Assembly: GCA_037444305.1 (NCBI GenBank)
Contig: JBBIMP010000021.1
Location: 25,660 to 89,659, forward strand
Length of the DNA: 64,000 nucleotides
Direction of reading: 5' to 3'
Origin: JBBIMP01 sp037444305
GTDB lineage: Bacteria; Acidobacteriota; UBA6911
A program made the position numbers and the translations under genes. The notes beneath the pieces were generated by a model, which was not told where the DNA came from, ran no database searches, and saw only the letters and a list, made by a program, of their open reading frames with translations. This document shows, one piece after another, positions 1 through 7,988 of this stretch (its first letter is position 1; the number at the start of each line of letters is the position of its first letter).

Positions 1-63
1 AAAGGCGTAAACCCGACAGAGGCGGCGGCACGCGCCCCCGATCCAGGCTCCCCGCTGTGCCCG

Positions 64-1344
64 TCACTGGCCCGTCCGTATGCGCGACGCGACGCGGTCT
101 ACCTCGCGCCAGACACGCATCAGATTTCCCCCCCAGATCTTGAGGATATCCTCCTCGGAGTATCCCCGCCGCACGAGTTCAATCGTGACATTCAGCGCTT
201 CCGAGTGGTCATTGAATCCCGGGATGCCGCCGCCGCCGTCAAAATCCGTGCCGATGCCCACGTGGTCAATCCCGGCCACTTTGACCGCATGGTCGATGTG
301 GTTGACGAAATCGGTCAGAATGGCCGGCGGATGGACGGCATCGATCTCCCGCATGCCTTCCTGGAACGCACGCATCATCTTCTCGTATTCCGCCCTCTGC
401 TCGTCCGTCATGGCCTGCATTTCCTGCCGGCTCACCCTTCGCCAACCCAACTTTGTCCGCAGCGCACCGGTTGCCTGGCGCCGTTCCGGCGACTCCGCTT
501 TGAGGAAGCTCCCGAGAGCGACAATCTGAATGACGCCGCCGTTTTTGGCCAGGGCCCTGAGCTGGCCGTCGTTGAGATTGCGGTTGTGGTCATTCAGCGC
601 CGTGCACCCGGAGTGCGAGGCAATGATGGGCGCCCGGGTCAGTTCGACGACATCCCAGAACGACTTCACCGAGATGTGCGACACATCGATCATGATCCCG
701 AGGCGGTTCATTTCCGCAATCACCTTCCTGCCGAACGGGGAAAGCCCCCCGTGCATCGGCTCCGCGGGACCGGAGGAGTCGCAGATCTGGTTGTGGCCCG
801 AGTGGCTGAGGGTGACGTAGCGCGCTCCCCGCGCGTGATATTCCTGCAGGCGAAAAAGGTCCTCACCCAGCGGATAGCCGTTCTCGACCCCGATGATGAT
901 GACCCGTTTGCCGGTCTTTGCGATCCTCTCCACATCGTCGGGCGCAAAAGCGAGCTCGCACTTGTCGGGATGCATGGTCTCCGCCAGCCGCCGGATCGCG
1001 TCGAACTTGCCGACCGCCGATTCGTGGGCTCGCTGGTAGCCCGCCTCGTCGAGGGTGCCGCTCTGGCCCACATAGACCGCCAGAAAAACTCCATCCAGTC
1101 CGCCCTTGAACATCTTCGGGAGATCGCACTTGAGTCCCGAGTTCCCGCCGCCGGGATCCAGGGCAGCCGTGGCATACTGCGGTCCCGGAATATCCACGTG
1201 GGAGTCGAGCGTCAGGGCCCGCTCGTGAATCGCCCTGGCCCGTGCCACGACAGGATCCTCGCCGGCCTTCGGGGCGGCCTCCTGCCCGAAAGCTGCAAGC
1301 GCCAGCACAATCAACGAAAAAGTGAAAAAGACTGTCCGTCTCAT
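64..1344 (-). CDS. Membrane dipeptidase (peptidase family M19), secreted
   Basis: Predicted zinc dipeptidase of the renal dipeptidase family, which hydrolyses dipeptides in the periplasm or at the cell surface. The start at 1344 is chosen because the protein then begins MRRTVFFTFSLIVLALAAFG, a clear signal peptide, and GGGAGGAGG lies just upstream; the frame stays open 20 codons further but without this logic. Family motifs visible are the metal-binding DSHVDIPG near the mature N-terminus, the GVENG segment, the LSHSGHNQICDSS segment with a histidine ligand, ASHSG, and GTDFDGGGG near the C-terminus. About 426 residues, normal for bacterial M19 enzymes. It stands alone next to a block of gene fragments on its right. 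Family assignment is secure; substrate is unknown. Confidence 0.93.
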   Translation of the reverse strand: MRRTVFFTFSLIVLALAAFGQEAAPKAGEDPVVARARAIHERALTLDSHVDIPGPQYATAALDPGGGNSGLKCDLPKMFKGGLDGVFLAVYVGQSGTLDEAGYQRAHESAVGKFDAIRRLAETMHPDKCELAFAPDDVERIAKTGKRVIIIGVENGYPLGEDLFRLQEYHARGARYVTLSHSGHNQICDSSGPAEPMHGGLSPFGRKVIAEMNRLGIMIDVSHISVKSFWDVVELTRAPIIASHSGCTALNDHNRNLNDGQLRALAKNGGVIQIVALGSFLKAESPERRQATGALRTKLGWRRVSRQEMQAMTDEQRAEYEKMMRAFQEGMREIDAVHPPAILTDFVNHIDHAVKVAGIDHVGIGTDFDGGGGIPGFNDHSEALNVTIELVRRGYSEEDILKIWGGNLMRVWREVDRVASRIRTGQ

Positions 1345-1432
1345 TCCTGCCTCCTCCCGGATTCCTTGATTGGAGCCGTCATCATAACCCAAAGCGGGGC
1401 TCAACGGGTAGAAGGCGGGAGGCGCAAAATGC

Positions 1433-2035
1433 CGGCCGTTGTCCTATAACGTGGTGCCCGACCACGCGAAGGTCTGGCATTACGTCCGGGGCAAGGACCG
1501 CCAGGAGGTCGAAGAGGTCTACGGCCGGGTTCTGCAAATCGCCGAGGGCGCCGCCCTGATGAGCGGCGCCCGCCACGAGGTTTATCTCGTCACCGGTGTG
1601 TACAACAAACTCGTGAATCGGGAGGCCGCACGCCTGCTCCACCACAATTTCGAGTTCGTGGGCGCCCCCGACTTCAGCGAGGAGGAGCAGGCGTTTGCCC
1701 GCGAGCTGCAGAAGTCGCTGGGCAAGCCGGAAGAGGGCCTCAGCAGAAAGGTCATGCCCCTGGAGGAAGCAGGCGTATTCACGGGCGGCGGCTCCACCGA
1801 CGTGGCCGACGTCAGCTGGATCACGCCCACCGCGACACTGAGCACTGCATGCTGGCCGCTGGGTTCCCCGGGGCACAGCTGGGCCGTGGTGACCTGCTCG
1901 GGCTCCTCGGTCGGCTTCAAGGGGATACATGCGGCGGCGAAGGTCTTCGCCGCGGCCGGCGTGGAGGCACTGCTCGATCCGGAAATCGTTCGCAGGGCCC
2001 GCCTGGAGTGGATCGACTCCAAGCTCACCTTCCGC
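1433..2035 (+). pseudogene. C-terminal fragment of an M20D amidohydrolase (AbgB-like)
   Basis: The reading frame matches only the C-terminal ~200 residues of an M20D amidohydrolase, starting at SYNVVPDHAKVW and including the family motif GGGSTDVADVSW. The intact relative at 25041-26483 has the same motif around residue 385, so roughly 250 residues including the first metal ligands are missing here. There is no start codon of its own with a ribosome site. At its 3' end the frame runs without a stop into sequence from an unrelated gene (the SodC fragment). A non-functional remnant is the natural reading; an assembly chimera cannot be excluded from sequence alone. Confidence 0.85.
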
Positions 2036-2161
2036 GGACCCGAGTCCATCATCGGCCGGGCCGTCATCGTACATGCCGACGAAGACGATCTGACATCGCA
2101 GCCGACCGGGAATGCCGGGGGCCGCGTGGCCTGCGGAGTGATCGGCGTCAAAAAGCCGTGA
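2036..2161 (+). pseudogene. sodC: C-terminal tail of a Cu/Zn superoxide dismutase
   Basis: The last ~40 codons of this open frame read GPESIIGRAVIVHADEDD and then TGNAGGRVACGVIG. This is the conserved SodC tail, including the second Cu/Zn-SOD signature with its invariant arginine and disulfide cysteine. Nothing of the N-terminal four fifths of SodC (the copper-binding histidine cluster) is present. The frame is joined in phase to the M20 fragment upstream, making a chimeric open frame of 240 codons. The fragment ends 13 bases inside the oppositely oriented SDR fragment. Identification is by motif and is strong; function is certainly lost. Confidence 0.85.
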
Positions 2162-2288
2162 GGATGCGGGAGTAGGTGGCGCAGACGAACACCTTGGCTC
2201 CGCGCCCCAACAGCGCCCTGGCAACGGCCAGTCCGATGCCCCGGGTTCCTCCGCCTGCGATTGCGGGCTTCCCTTCGATCCCGCTCAT
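2148..2288 (-). pseudogene. N-terminal fragment of a short-chain dehydrogenase
   Basis: The frame begins at an ATG with GGGAGGA a few bases upstream and encodes MSGIEGKPAIAGGGTRGIG followed by LAVARALLGRGAKVFVC, the first Rossmann beta-alpha-beta unit of an SDR with the nucleotide-binding TGxxxGIG-type loop (here GGGTRGIG). It stops after 46 codons, where a complete enzyme would be about 250 residues, so catalytic Ser-Tyr-Lys residues are absent. The start overlaps the stop of the PHP protein gene upstream by ATGA, so the ancestral genes were translationally coupled. The break coincides with the SodC tail end on the other strand. Confidence 0.8.
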
Positions 2289-3646
2289 TCGCTTCCTCCC
2301 GGCGCTATCGGCGCCGCCAATTGCGGTGAGGCCGGGCGGCACGGCCTCCCGCCCGACTTCCGCCCTCCTATCCGGGAACCGAGGAATGCCAGAATGTCGG
2401 GCAGAGTCCTGGCATTGAGAACCTGGTCCGGGGTGAGCCAAGCCTTGCGGGCAATTCCCACACCGTAGCTCACATCGCCCAGCTCGGCCGCGCTGTGCGC
2501 ATCGGGATTGATCGACACCGGTACCCCCCTGTCACCGGCGTAGCGCGCCATATGCCAGTCGAGGTCGAGGCGTTTGGGATTCGAGTTAATCTCGATCGCC
2601 ACCCCGTGGGCGCGCGCGGCATCGACGATCTTGTGCAGATCGAGGGGACAGGGGGGAAACTCCAGGAGCAGGCGGCCCGTCGGATGACCCAGCATCGTCA
2701 ACCAGGGATTTTCCATTGCTCGAATGACCCGCCGGGTTGCAGCCGCTTCATCCATGCCGAGGCCGCTGTGAATGGACCCGATGACGAAATCGCAGCATTC
2801 CAGGGTTGCGGAATCGTAATCGAGCGAGCCGTCCGCCAGGATGTCCGATTCGATCCCCTTCAAGATCCTGATGCCGCCGTACTTATCTTGCAGCCGGTCG
2901 ATCTCTGCGTGCTGCTTCGACACTTCCGACGCCTGCAGTCCCCCGGCATAGTAGGCAGACCGGCTGTGGTCAGAAATGCCGATATACTCATAGCCCTCAG
3001 CCAGGGCCTGCCGGACCAGGTCCTCGAGGCTGTCGGTCCCGTCGCTCCAGTCGGAATGCACGTGAAACAGTCCGCGCAGATCCCTCCGCTCCACCAGGGC
3101 CGGCAGTCGGCCATGTTCGGCCGCCTCGATCTCTCCCGTTCCCTCGCGGAGCTCAGGCGGGATGAAGTCCAGCTCCAAGGCCCGGAAAATATCCGCCTCC
3201 TCCCCGGCCGGCACATCCTGGCCGCAGCGGAGCATGCCCGCGCGCGTCATCCGGATCCCCAGGCGCAGCGCCCGCTCCTGCATCGCGGCGACATGCCGGA
3301 CCGAGCCCGTGAGATGGAACAGCAGGTAAGGAAACGCCGGTTCGTCCGCCAGATAAAGATCGACCTGAATCCCCGAGGACATGGTCAACACCACCTCGGC
3401 GTCCCCGGTCCGGGACACGCGATCTACCCCCGCGGCGCGCGAGATATGCGCGATTGCTTCCCTGAAGTCCGAGCACACGCCAATCATCGGAATCCGCTCC
3501 ACGAGATCGCACTTTCTCCGGGCCGCGCCCGCCACCTCAACGCGGATCACCGCGGGACAACCGGACAGGATTCGGGTTACGATTCCGGCCTCGAGCAGAG
3601 CCTGGCTCAGGAGCAGCGATTGGGCGGCGACATCCCTCGACATCAT
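2285..3646 (-). CDS. PHP-domain protein related to DNA polymerase X, polymerase part degenerate
   Basis: The C-terminal ~260 residues are a PHP phosphoesterase domain with its metal-binding residues intact: HVHSDWSDG (~residue 195), ISDHS, GIESDI, SIHSG, GHPTGR and NPDAHS. The part before it aligns in outline with family X polymerase palm/thumb (AGAARR, GIQVDL, LTGSVRH, IPPELREGTGEIEAA). However, the position of the catalytic GDxDIL motif reads CDLVERIPMIGV, so two of the three catalytic aspartates are missing, and the ~100-residue N-terminal HhH region of PolX is absent. I infer a nuclease or phosphoesterase without polymerase activity. The start at 3646 has GGAGGA six bases away. Its stop overlaps the truncated SDR frame downstream. 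Confidence 0.85.
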   Translation of the reverse strand: MMSRDVAAQSLLLSQALLEAGIVTRILSGCPAVIRVEVAGAARRKCDLVERIPMIGVCSDFREAIAHISRAAGVDRVSRTGDAEVVLTMSSGIQVDLYLADEPAFPYLLFHLTGSVRHVAAMQERALRLGIRMTRAGMLRCGQDVPAGEEADIFRALELDFIPPELREGTGEIEAAEHGRLPALVERRDLRGLFHVHSDWSDGTDSLEDLVRQALAEGYEYIGISDHSRSAYYAGGLQASEVSKQHAEIDRLQDKYGGIRILKGIESDILADGSLDYDSATLECCDFVIGSIHSGLGMDEAAATRRVIRAMENPWLTMLGHPTGRLLLEFPPCPLDLHKIVDAARAHGVAIEINSNPKRLDLDWHMARYAGDRGVPVSINPDAHSAAELGDVSYGVGIARKAWLTPDQVLNARTLPDILAFLGSRIGGRKSGGRPCRPASPQLAAPIAPGGSE

Positions 3647-3871
3647 TCGAAATCCTCCAGAAAGCTGATCCCATTTCTGCGGCATGTTGTTTCCGGGCGG
3701 CGCGCGTCGCATTGTACTCTGTTTGCGTCCAGGGCTGATGACGGGCGCGACATGTCCGCGAGCCTCGGATTGCTGCCGCCCCCGGTCCGGCAGCCAACTC
3801 ATCAGGGGACAACGGATCGGGGTATGATTGATGTAGCATGTGTAGCATAGACTCTGAATAGGAAGCGTGCA

Positions 3872-4591
3872 ATGATCCCGCTGCGTGATGACAACCCGAC
3901 ATCGACCAAACCCGTCCTGACCGCCGCGCTGATAGCGGCCAACGTCCTGGTGTTTCTATACCAGCTCAGCCTGGGACCCCGCGCCGGGCAGGCGCTTGTT
4001 TACCAGTTGGGGGCCATCCCGTCGGTCATCACCGGGGCCAGGGCGCTGCCGGCGGATCTCGCCGTGATTCCGCCGGTCTTCAGCCTGTTTACGAGCATGT
4101 TCCTGCACGGAGGCCTGATGCATATCGGCGGTAACATGCTTTACCTGTGGATCTTTGGCAACAACATCGAGGACGCCATGGGCCGGCTGCGCTTCTTCGC
4201 GTTTTATGCGATTACCGGCCTGGCCGCCTCCCTGGCGCACCTGCTTTCCGATCCCGGCTCCACTATCCCCACCATCGGCGCCAGCGGCGCCATTTCCGGC
4301 GTCCTGGGAGCCTACCTCCTGCTGTACCCGCGCGCGCGGATCCTCACCCTGATCCCCCTCGGATTCTTCATCAGGATTTTCTATATTCCGGCGGGCATAG
4401 TGCTTGGGTTGTGGTTTTTGTTCCAGCTCCTCAGCAGTTCCATGAGCGGCGGGCAGGCAGGCGGAGTCGCCTGGTGGGCCCACATCGGAGGATTCATCGC
4501 CGGGATGGTTCTGGTGGGAGCCTTCAAGAAGCGCCGGGTACGGTTTTTCAATCCGCCGCACCGCCGCAGCGAATATTTCAGCCGCTGGTGA
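3872..4591 (+). CDS. Rhomboid family intramembrane serine protease
   Basis: A 239-residue polytopic membrane protein with rhomboid hallmarks: HGGLMHIGGNMLYLW in the second membrane segment, the catalytic serine in GASGAISG, and the catalytic histidine in AHIGGFIAGM of the last conserved helix. About six membrane segments are apparent. It would cleave membrane proteins within the bilayer; substrate is unknown. The N-terminal MIPLRDDNPT is typical of this subfamily. The gene is monocistronic, followed by a strong hairpin. Confidence 0.93.
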   Translation: MIPLRDDNPTSTKPVLTAALIAANVLVFLYQLSLGPRAGQALVYQLGAIPSVITGARALPADLAVIPPVFSLFTSMFLHGGLMHIGGNMLYLWIFGNNIEDAMGRLRFFAFYAITGLAASLAHLLSDPGSTIPTIGASGAISGVLGAYLLLYPRARILTLIPLGFFIRIFYIPAGIVLGLWFLFQLLSSSMSGGQAGGVAWWAHIGGFIAGMVLVGAFKKRRVRFFNPPHRRSEYFSRW

Positions 4592-4649
4592 TGCGCGCAG
4601 GCGCGCGGATTCAGAGTCGCCAGGGCCTGTGCGCCGGATCCCCAAGACA

Positions 4650-4679
4650 ATCGGCCGGAACTCTCGGGTTCCGGCCGAT
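4650..4679. terminator. 12-bp perfect hairpin downstream of the rhomboid gene
   Basis: Bases 4650-4661 and 4668-4679 are perfectly complementary (ATCGGCCGGAAC against GTTCCGGCCGAT) around a 6-base loop. It lies 58 bases after the rhomboid stop. No T-run follows on either strand, so a role in termination or mRNA stability is plausible but not shown. Confidence 0.5.
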
Positions 4680-5110
4680 GAAGGCGGTGAGGGGGCTAGA
4701 CCAGCTTGAACTGCAATCCCCGGATCATTCTCTGTGGGCGTCGCCTCGTGAACCTGAAATCGCCGCCTGTCAGTTTTGTGTGCCGGGCTGCGCGGTACCG
4801 TCAGGATTCTCTCGTCCTCTTGTCACGGAATTCTTAGCAACAGCTGTGCCATCTGAGCCCGGGAAGCCTCCCGGAGAACACATGGCAAATGTATCTTACT
4901 GACTACATGAGCTTTATAAGCTCAGGCCTGAAAGTTGGGTGTGTACCCGGCGATTCTTACAACACTCCGGATGGTACCAGAATTGTAAGGTAAATTGACA
5001 GCTGCCCTGCCGCACGAATCGAATTCTCAGACCCAAGTGCCGTAATTCCTTTATTACCGCAAGGAAGGGCAGGAATCGGCGTCGTAAGAATCTCCGACAC
5101 CCGCCGGATT
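4680..5110. other. Non-coding stretch, nothing recognised
   Basis: About 430 bases with lower GC than the flanks and no convincing frame, repeat or RNA. It separates the rhomboid gene from the convergent ACT-domain remnant and may be decayed coding sequence, but I recognise no family in it. Confidence 0.4.
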
Positions 5111-5306
5111 TCACCCCGCTACATTAGGGGGCGGCCCGGCAACCGACAACAGGATGCCGACCTGCCCGAAATCGAAAGGCCCTTCCAGCTTGAGCGCCTG
5201 CCGCTCCCTCTCGCACAGGATTCCATCAGGAACGTGCGCCTCCAGGCAGATCAGAAAGAGTTCCTCGGGGGTGCGGTTGACGGAGAGGAAGAATTCATCT
5301 TCCCTC
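5111..5306 (-). pseudogene. Fragment of an ACT-domain (CASTOR-type) protein
   Basis: The frame reads EFFLSVNRTPEELFLICLE and then KLEGPFDFGQVGILLSVAGPP. This follows the pattern of small ACT-domain proteins (FWSVTRTPDELSVVC, then LKVEGPLDFSLTGILASL). The start codon and the N-terminal strand are missing, because the frame emerges from the end of the M20 deacylase gene. The final conserved block of the family (IPIFAISTYDTDY-like) is also absent, being replaced by a short unrelated tail and stop. It would have been the distal gene of the alcohol dehydrogenase operon. Family recognised from memory of the pattern; moderately sure. Confidence 0.6.
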
Positions 5307-6449
5307 CTCGGGGCCGCAGAACCGCCTGGCCAATTCTGCCAGGGCATCGCGGCAGGCGAGCACTTCCTCCGTCTTCACATACTCCTCCACGCTGTGCAGC
5401 CCGGCGCCGCCCGGACCAAAAATCACACAGGGAATTCCGCTGTGCCCGAGCACGGCAGCGTCGGTCCAGAAAGTCACGCCCGACCGCCGGGGCCTGCGCC
5501 CGTTCCTGGACAGAATTGACTCGAGCATGCCCGGGAGCGGGCAATCCTCGGGAGTTTCGTACGGTAATCGGCCAAACACGGACCTCGCCTCCGCCGAGAA
5601 CTCAGCATCCTCGGCCCTCAGCTCGGCAAGAATCCCCTCCACCTCCGCCATGGCCGCGACGGGATCCTCGCCGCCGATGGTGCGCCGCTCGACTTTCAGC
5701 GTGCAGCGTTCGGGATAGGTGCTCATCTCCCGGCCACCCTCGATGAGGGAGGCGTGCAGCGATGCGGTACCCATTATGGGATGCCGCGTTCCCGACTGCA
5801 GCCGGCGATCGAGCGCTTCGAGCTTCGGGATCACGCGGCCCATGCGGAAGATGGCATCGCGACCTTCCAGCGGCCTGCTTCCATGGGCGGCTATGCCATG
5901 AGCCACGATCTCGACCCATGAGAATCCCTTGTGCCCTACGCCGATGGCGAGGTCTGTCGGCTCGGCCACCACGGCCGCATCCGCCTTCCACCTCCGCACT
6001 AGAGCTTCCGCTCCGATGCTGGTGTACTCCTCGTCCGAGACGGCTGCGATCACCAGCCTTCCGGCGGGCAGGCCGCCCTGGAGAACCAGCGAGCGCGCGG
6101 CGCCGATCATGGCCGCCACTCCCCCCTTCATGTCCTGCGCGCCCCGGCCGTAGATCCTGCCATCCCGCTCCACCGGATCGAAAGGCGCCGGCATCCCTTC
6201 GATCCCAACGGTGTCGAGGTGCCCGCAGAACATGAGCGTCGGCCCGGCAGCCCGCCCCTCCATGACTCCGACGACATTCGGCCTGCCGGGCGCGGCTTCC
6301 GCTATCTCCACGCCCAGTCCGATGCCGCGCATTTCCGAGGCCGCCGCCTCGGCAACCGCCCCCTCCCCCGCGGCCCCGGGCACCAGCAGAGGATTGACGG
6401 AGTCCACCGCGATCAGCTCCTTTAAAAATTCTATTGTCCTGTCACTCAT
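5295..6449 (-). CDS. M20 family metallopeptidase, ArgE/DapE-type deacylase
   Basis: A 384-residue cytosolic zinc hydrolase of the ArgE/DapE/CPG2 group. It carries MFCGHLDTVG (first metal histidine and catalytic Asp), GRGAQDMKGG (bridging aspartate), SDEEYTSIGAE (general-base glutamate pair), VAEPTD, and a C-terminal GPGGAGLHSVEEYV with the last metal histidine. It likely removes an acyl group from an amino acid or cleaves a dipeptide. The start overlaps the stop of the DUF2007 gene by 8 bases (ATGAGTGA), so translation is probably coupled. Specific substrate not predictable. Confidence 0.9.
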   Translation of the reverse strand: MSDRTIEFLKELIAVDSVNPLLVPGAAGEGAVAEAAASEMRGIGLGVEIAEAAPGRPNVVGVMEGRAAGPTLMFCGHLDTVGIEGMPAPFDPVERDGRIYGRGAQDMKGGVAAMIGAARSLVLQGGLPAGRLVIAAVSDEEYTSIGAEALVRRWKADAAVVAEPTDLAIGVGHKGFSWVEIVAHGIAAHGSRPLEGRDAIFRMGRVIPKLEALDRRLQSGTRHPIMGTASLHASLIEGGREMSTYPERCTLKVERRTIGGEDPVAAMAEVEGILAELRAEDAEFSAEARSVFGRLPYETPEDCPLPGMLESILSRNGRRPRRSGVTFWTDAAVLGHSGIPCVIFGPGGAGLHSVEEYVKTEEVLACRDALAELARRFCGPEEGR

Positions 6450-6729
6450 CGATTTCCTCGATCGGGTTCTCCTGCAGCAGTTGGGAAGCCTCTTCGTAGT
6501 CCTGCCGGCGGACGTATACAGCAGCGCTCCAGATGGTATCGCCGCAATAGGGGACCGGAGAGAGCGGTGACATCATCCTGAGGACCTTGTCACCATGAAC
6601 GGCGTGAGGGATTCCTGCTGACTCCAGAATCGACCTCACCACCATAATCTGCGCCATATTGGATGTGCGCAGCACACAGACTAGATCATCCTCAGCCCTC
6701 AGAAGGTCGAGATCGTCCTTATTCACCAT
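6442..6729 (-). CDS. DUF2007-type putative signal-transducing protein
   Basis: A 95-residue soluble protein with the DUF2007 pattern: DDLVCVLRTSNMAQIMVVRS, then ILESAGIPHAVHGD near the start, and AAVYVRRQDYEEASQLLQE near the end. The domain has a ferredoxin-like fold and an unknown role, often found fused or adjacent to regulatory proteins. AGGAGG lies only one base before ATG(6729); the following GTG codon gives better spacing, so the true start may be three bases in. It is the middle gene of the dehydrogenase-DUF2007-deacylase operon. Confidence 0.8.
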   Translation of the reverse strand: MVNKDDLDLLRAEDDLVCVLRTSNMAQIMVVRSILESAGIPHAVHGDKVLRMMSPLSPVPYCGDTIWSAAVYVRRQDYEEASQLLQENPIEEIDE

Positions 6730-6772
6730 TCCTCCTGCTGAACACCCCGAACGGGCAGCTCTAGGGCGTTTA

Positions 6773-7804
6773 TTACTCCGGCGGCGCCTTGGAAACACGG
6801 ATCACCGCCGCCCCGTGAATCCTGCCGGCGCGGAGGCTCTCCAGGGCTTCATTGGCCTGTTCGAGCCCGAAAACCGCCGTCTCCGTCACGATCGGCACTT
6901 TCGGGGCAAGCGCCAGGAGCTCTTCGGCGTCCTTCCGGGTCAAGTTAGCCACCGAGCGGATGACGCGCTCGCCCCAGAGAAGGCTATAGGGGAAGGATGG
7001 GATGTCGCTCATGTGAATCCCGCCGCAGACAACCGTTCCTCCCTTGGCGGTGGCCTGCAGCGCCAGGGGAAGCAGCGCACCCACGGGTGCGAAGAGAATG
7101 GCCGCATCCAGCTCTTCGGGCGGGCCGGAGGAAGAATCCCCTGCCCAGATTGCCCCCAGCTCGCGGGCCAAACCCTGCGCTTCGGCATCCCCTGGGCGGG
7201 TGAAAGCATACACGCCTTTCCCCTGCCAGACGGCAATCTGCGCCACGATGTGCGCCGCAGCTCCGAAGCCGTAGAGGCCGAGCCTTTCCACCCCCTCTCC
7301 TGCCATCCGATAGGAGCGGTAGCCTATCAAGCCGGCGCAGAGCAGGGGGGCCGCCGAGACCGGATCTGCACCGGCGGGCAGGAGAAAGCAATAGGCTTCG
7401 TCGGCCACGCAGTACTCGGCGAAACCCCCGTCGGCCGTATATCCGGTGAAGCGGGCGGTGTCGCAGAGGTTTTCCTTACCGCCCAGGCAGTAGCGGCAAC
7501 GGCCGCAGGTGGCCCCCAGCCAGGAAACGCCCACGTTGTCACCGGCCTGGAACCGGCGGGCCAGGACGCCGGCCGCGGCTACGGTGCCTGTAACCTGGTG
7601 TCCGGGGATGAGGGAGGATTTCGGATCAGGCAGTTCCCCGTCCACGATGTGAAGGTCGGTCCGGCATACGCCGCAGGCATGCACGCGGACGAGCACCTGG
7701 GAGGCAGCCGGGCTTGGCACCGGGACTTCCTGCAGGCGCAACGGCACTCCCGGCCGCTCCAAGATCATCGCGCGCATCTTTTCGGGAACGGCCAACCGCT
7801 TCAC
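6773..7804 (-). CDS. Zinc-dependent alcohol dehydrogenase
   Basis: Medium-chain dehydrogenase of about 343 residues. Catalytic zinc residues are visible in ACGVCRTDLH and PGHQVTG, and the four structural-zinc cysteines in CGRCRYCLGGKENLC. The cofactor-binding glycine motif is in LGLYGFGAAAHIV. The pattern GYTADGGFAEYC is typical of the AdhA-like subgroup oxidising primary alcohols. I chose GTG at 7804, which has AGAGG six bases upstream, over the ATG nine codons downstream, which has no ribosome site. It is the first gene of the operon running leftwards; a palindromic repeat lies upstream. Confidence 0.87.
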   Translation of the reverse strand: MKRLAVPEKMRAMILERPGVPLRLQEVPVPSPAASQVLVRVHACGVCRTDLHIVDGELPDPKSSLIPGHQVTGTVAAAGVLARRFQAGDNVGVSWLGATCGRCRYCLGGKENLCDTARFTGYTADGGFAEYCVADEAYCFLLPAGADPVSAAPLLCAGLIGYRSYRMAGEGVERLGLYGFGAAAHIVAQIAVWQGKGVYAFTRPGDAEAQGLARELGAIWAGDSSSGPPEELDAAILFAPVGALLPLALQATAKGGTVVCGGIHMSDIPSFPYSLLWGERVIRSVANLTRKDAEELLALAPKVPIVTETAVFGLEQANEALESLRAGRIHGAAVIRVSKAPPE

Positions 7805-7892
7805 GCTGCACCTCTTTGAGCATTCCTGCAACTGTTCCGGTTTCAGGATCGTATCCCAGTCCTCCCGCTCCCCGCAAGATCCACCCCCGGGA

Positions 7893-7943
7893 GGGACAGG
7901 CTACCGTGTCCCCGAGGGGGACACGGTAGCCTGTTCCCCTTTT
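7893..7943. repeat. Long hairpin of a dispersed palindromic repeat (terminator-like)
   Basis: Two arms (7893-7913 and 7917-7939) pair over about 21 bp with one bulged base; the core is CTACCGTGTCCCC against GGGGACACGGTAG. TTTT follows on the + strand. The same arm recurs at 16808-16829. It sits between the divergently transcribed dehydrogenase and M28 peptidase genes, so it is more likely a REP-like mobile palindrome than a dedicated terminator. Confidence 0.75.
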
Positions 7944-7988
7944 CTATGTATAATTGCTGCCCCGAGCTCTCCCGGAAAGGACGACGCC

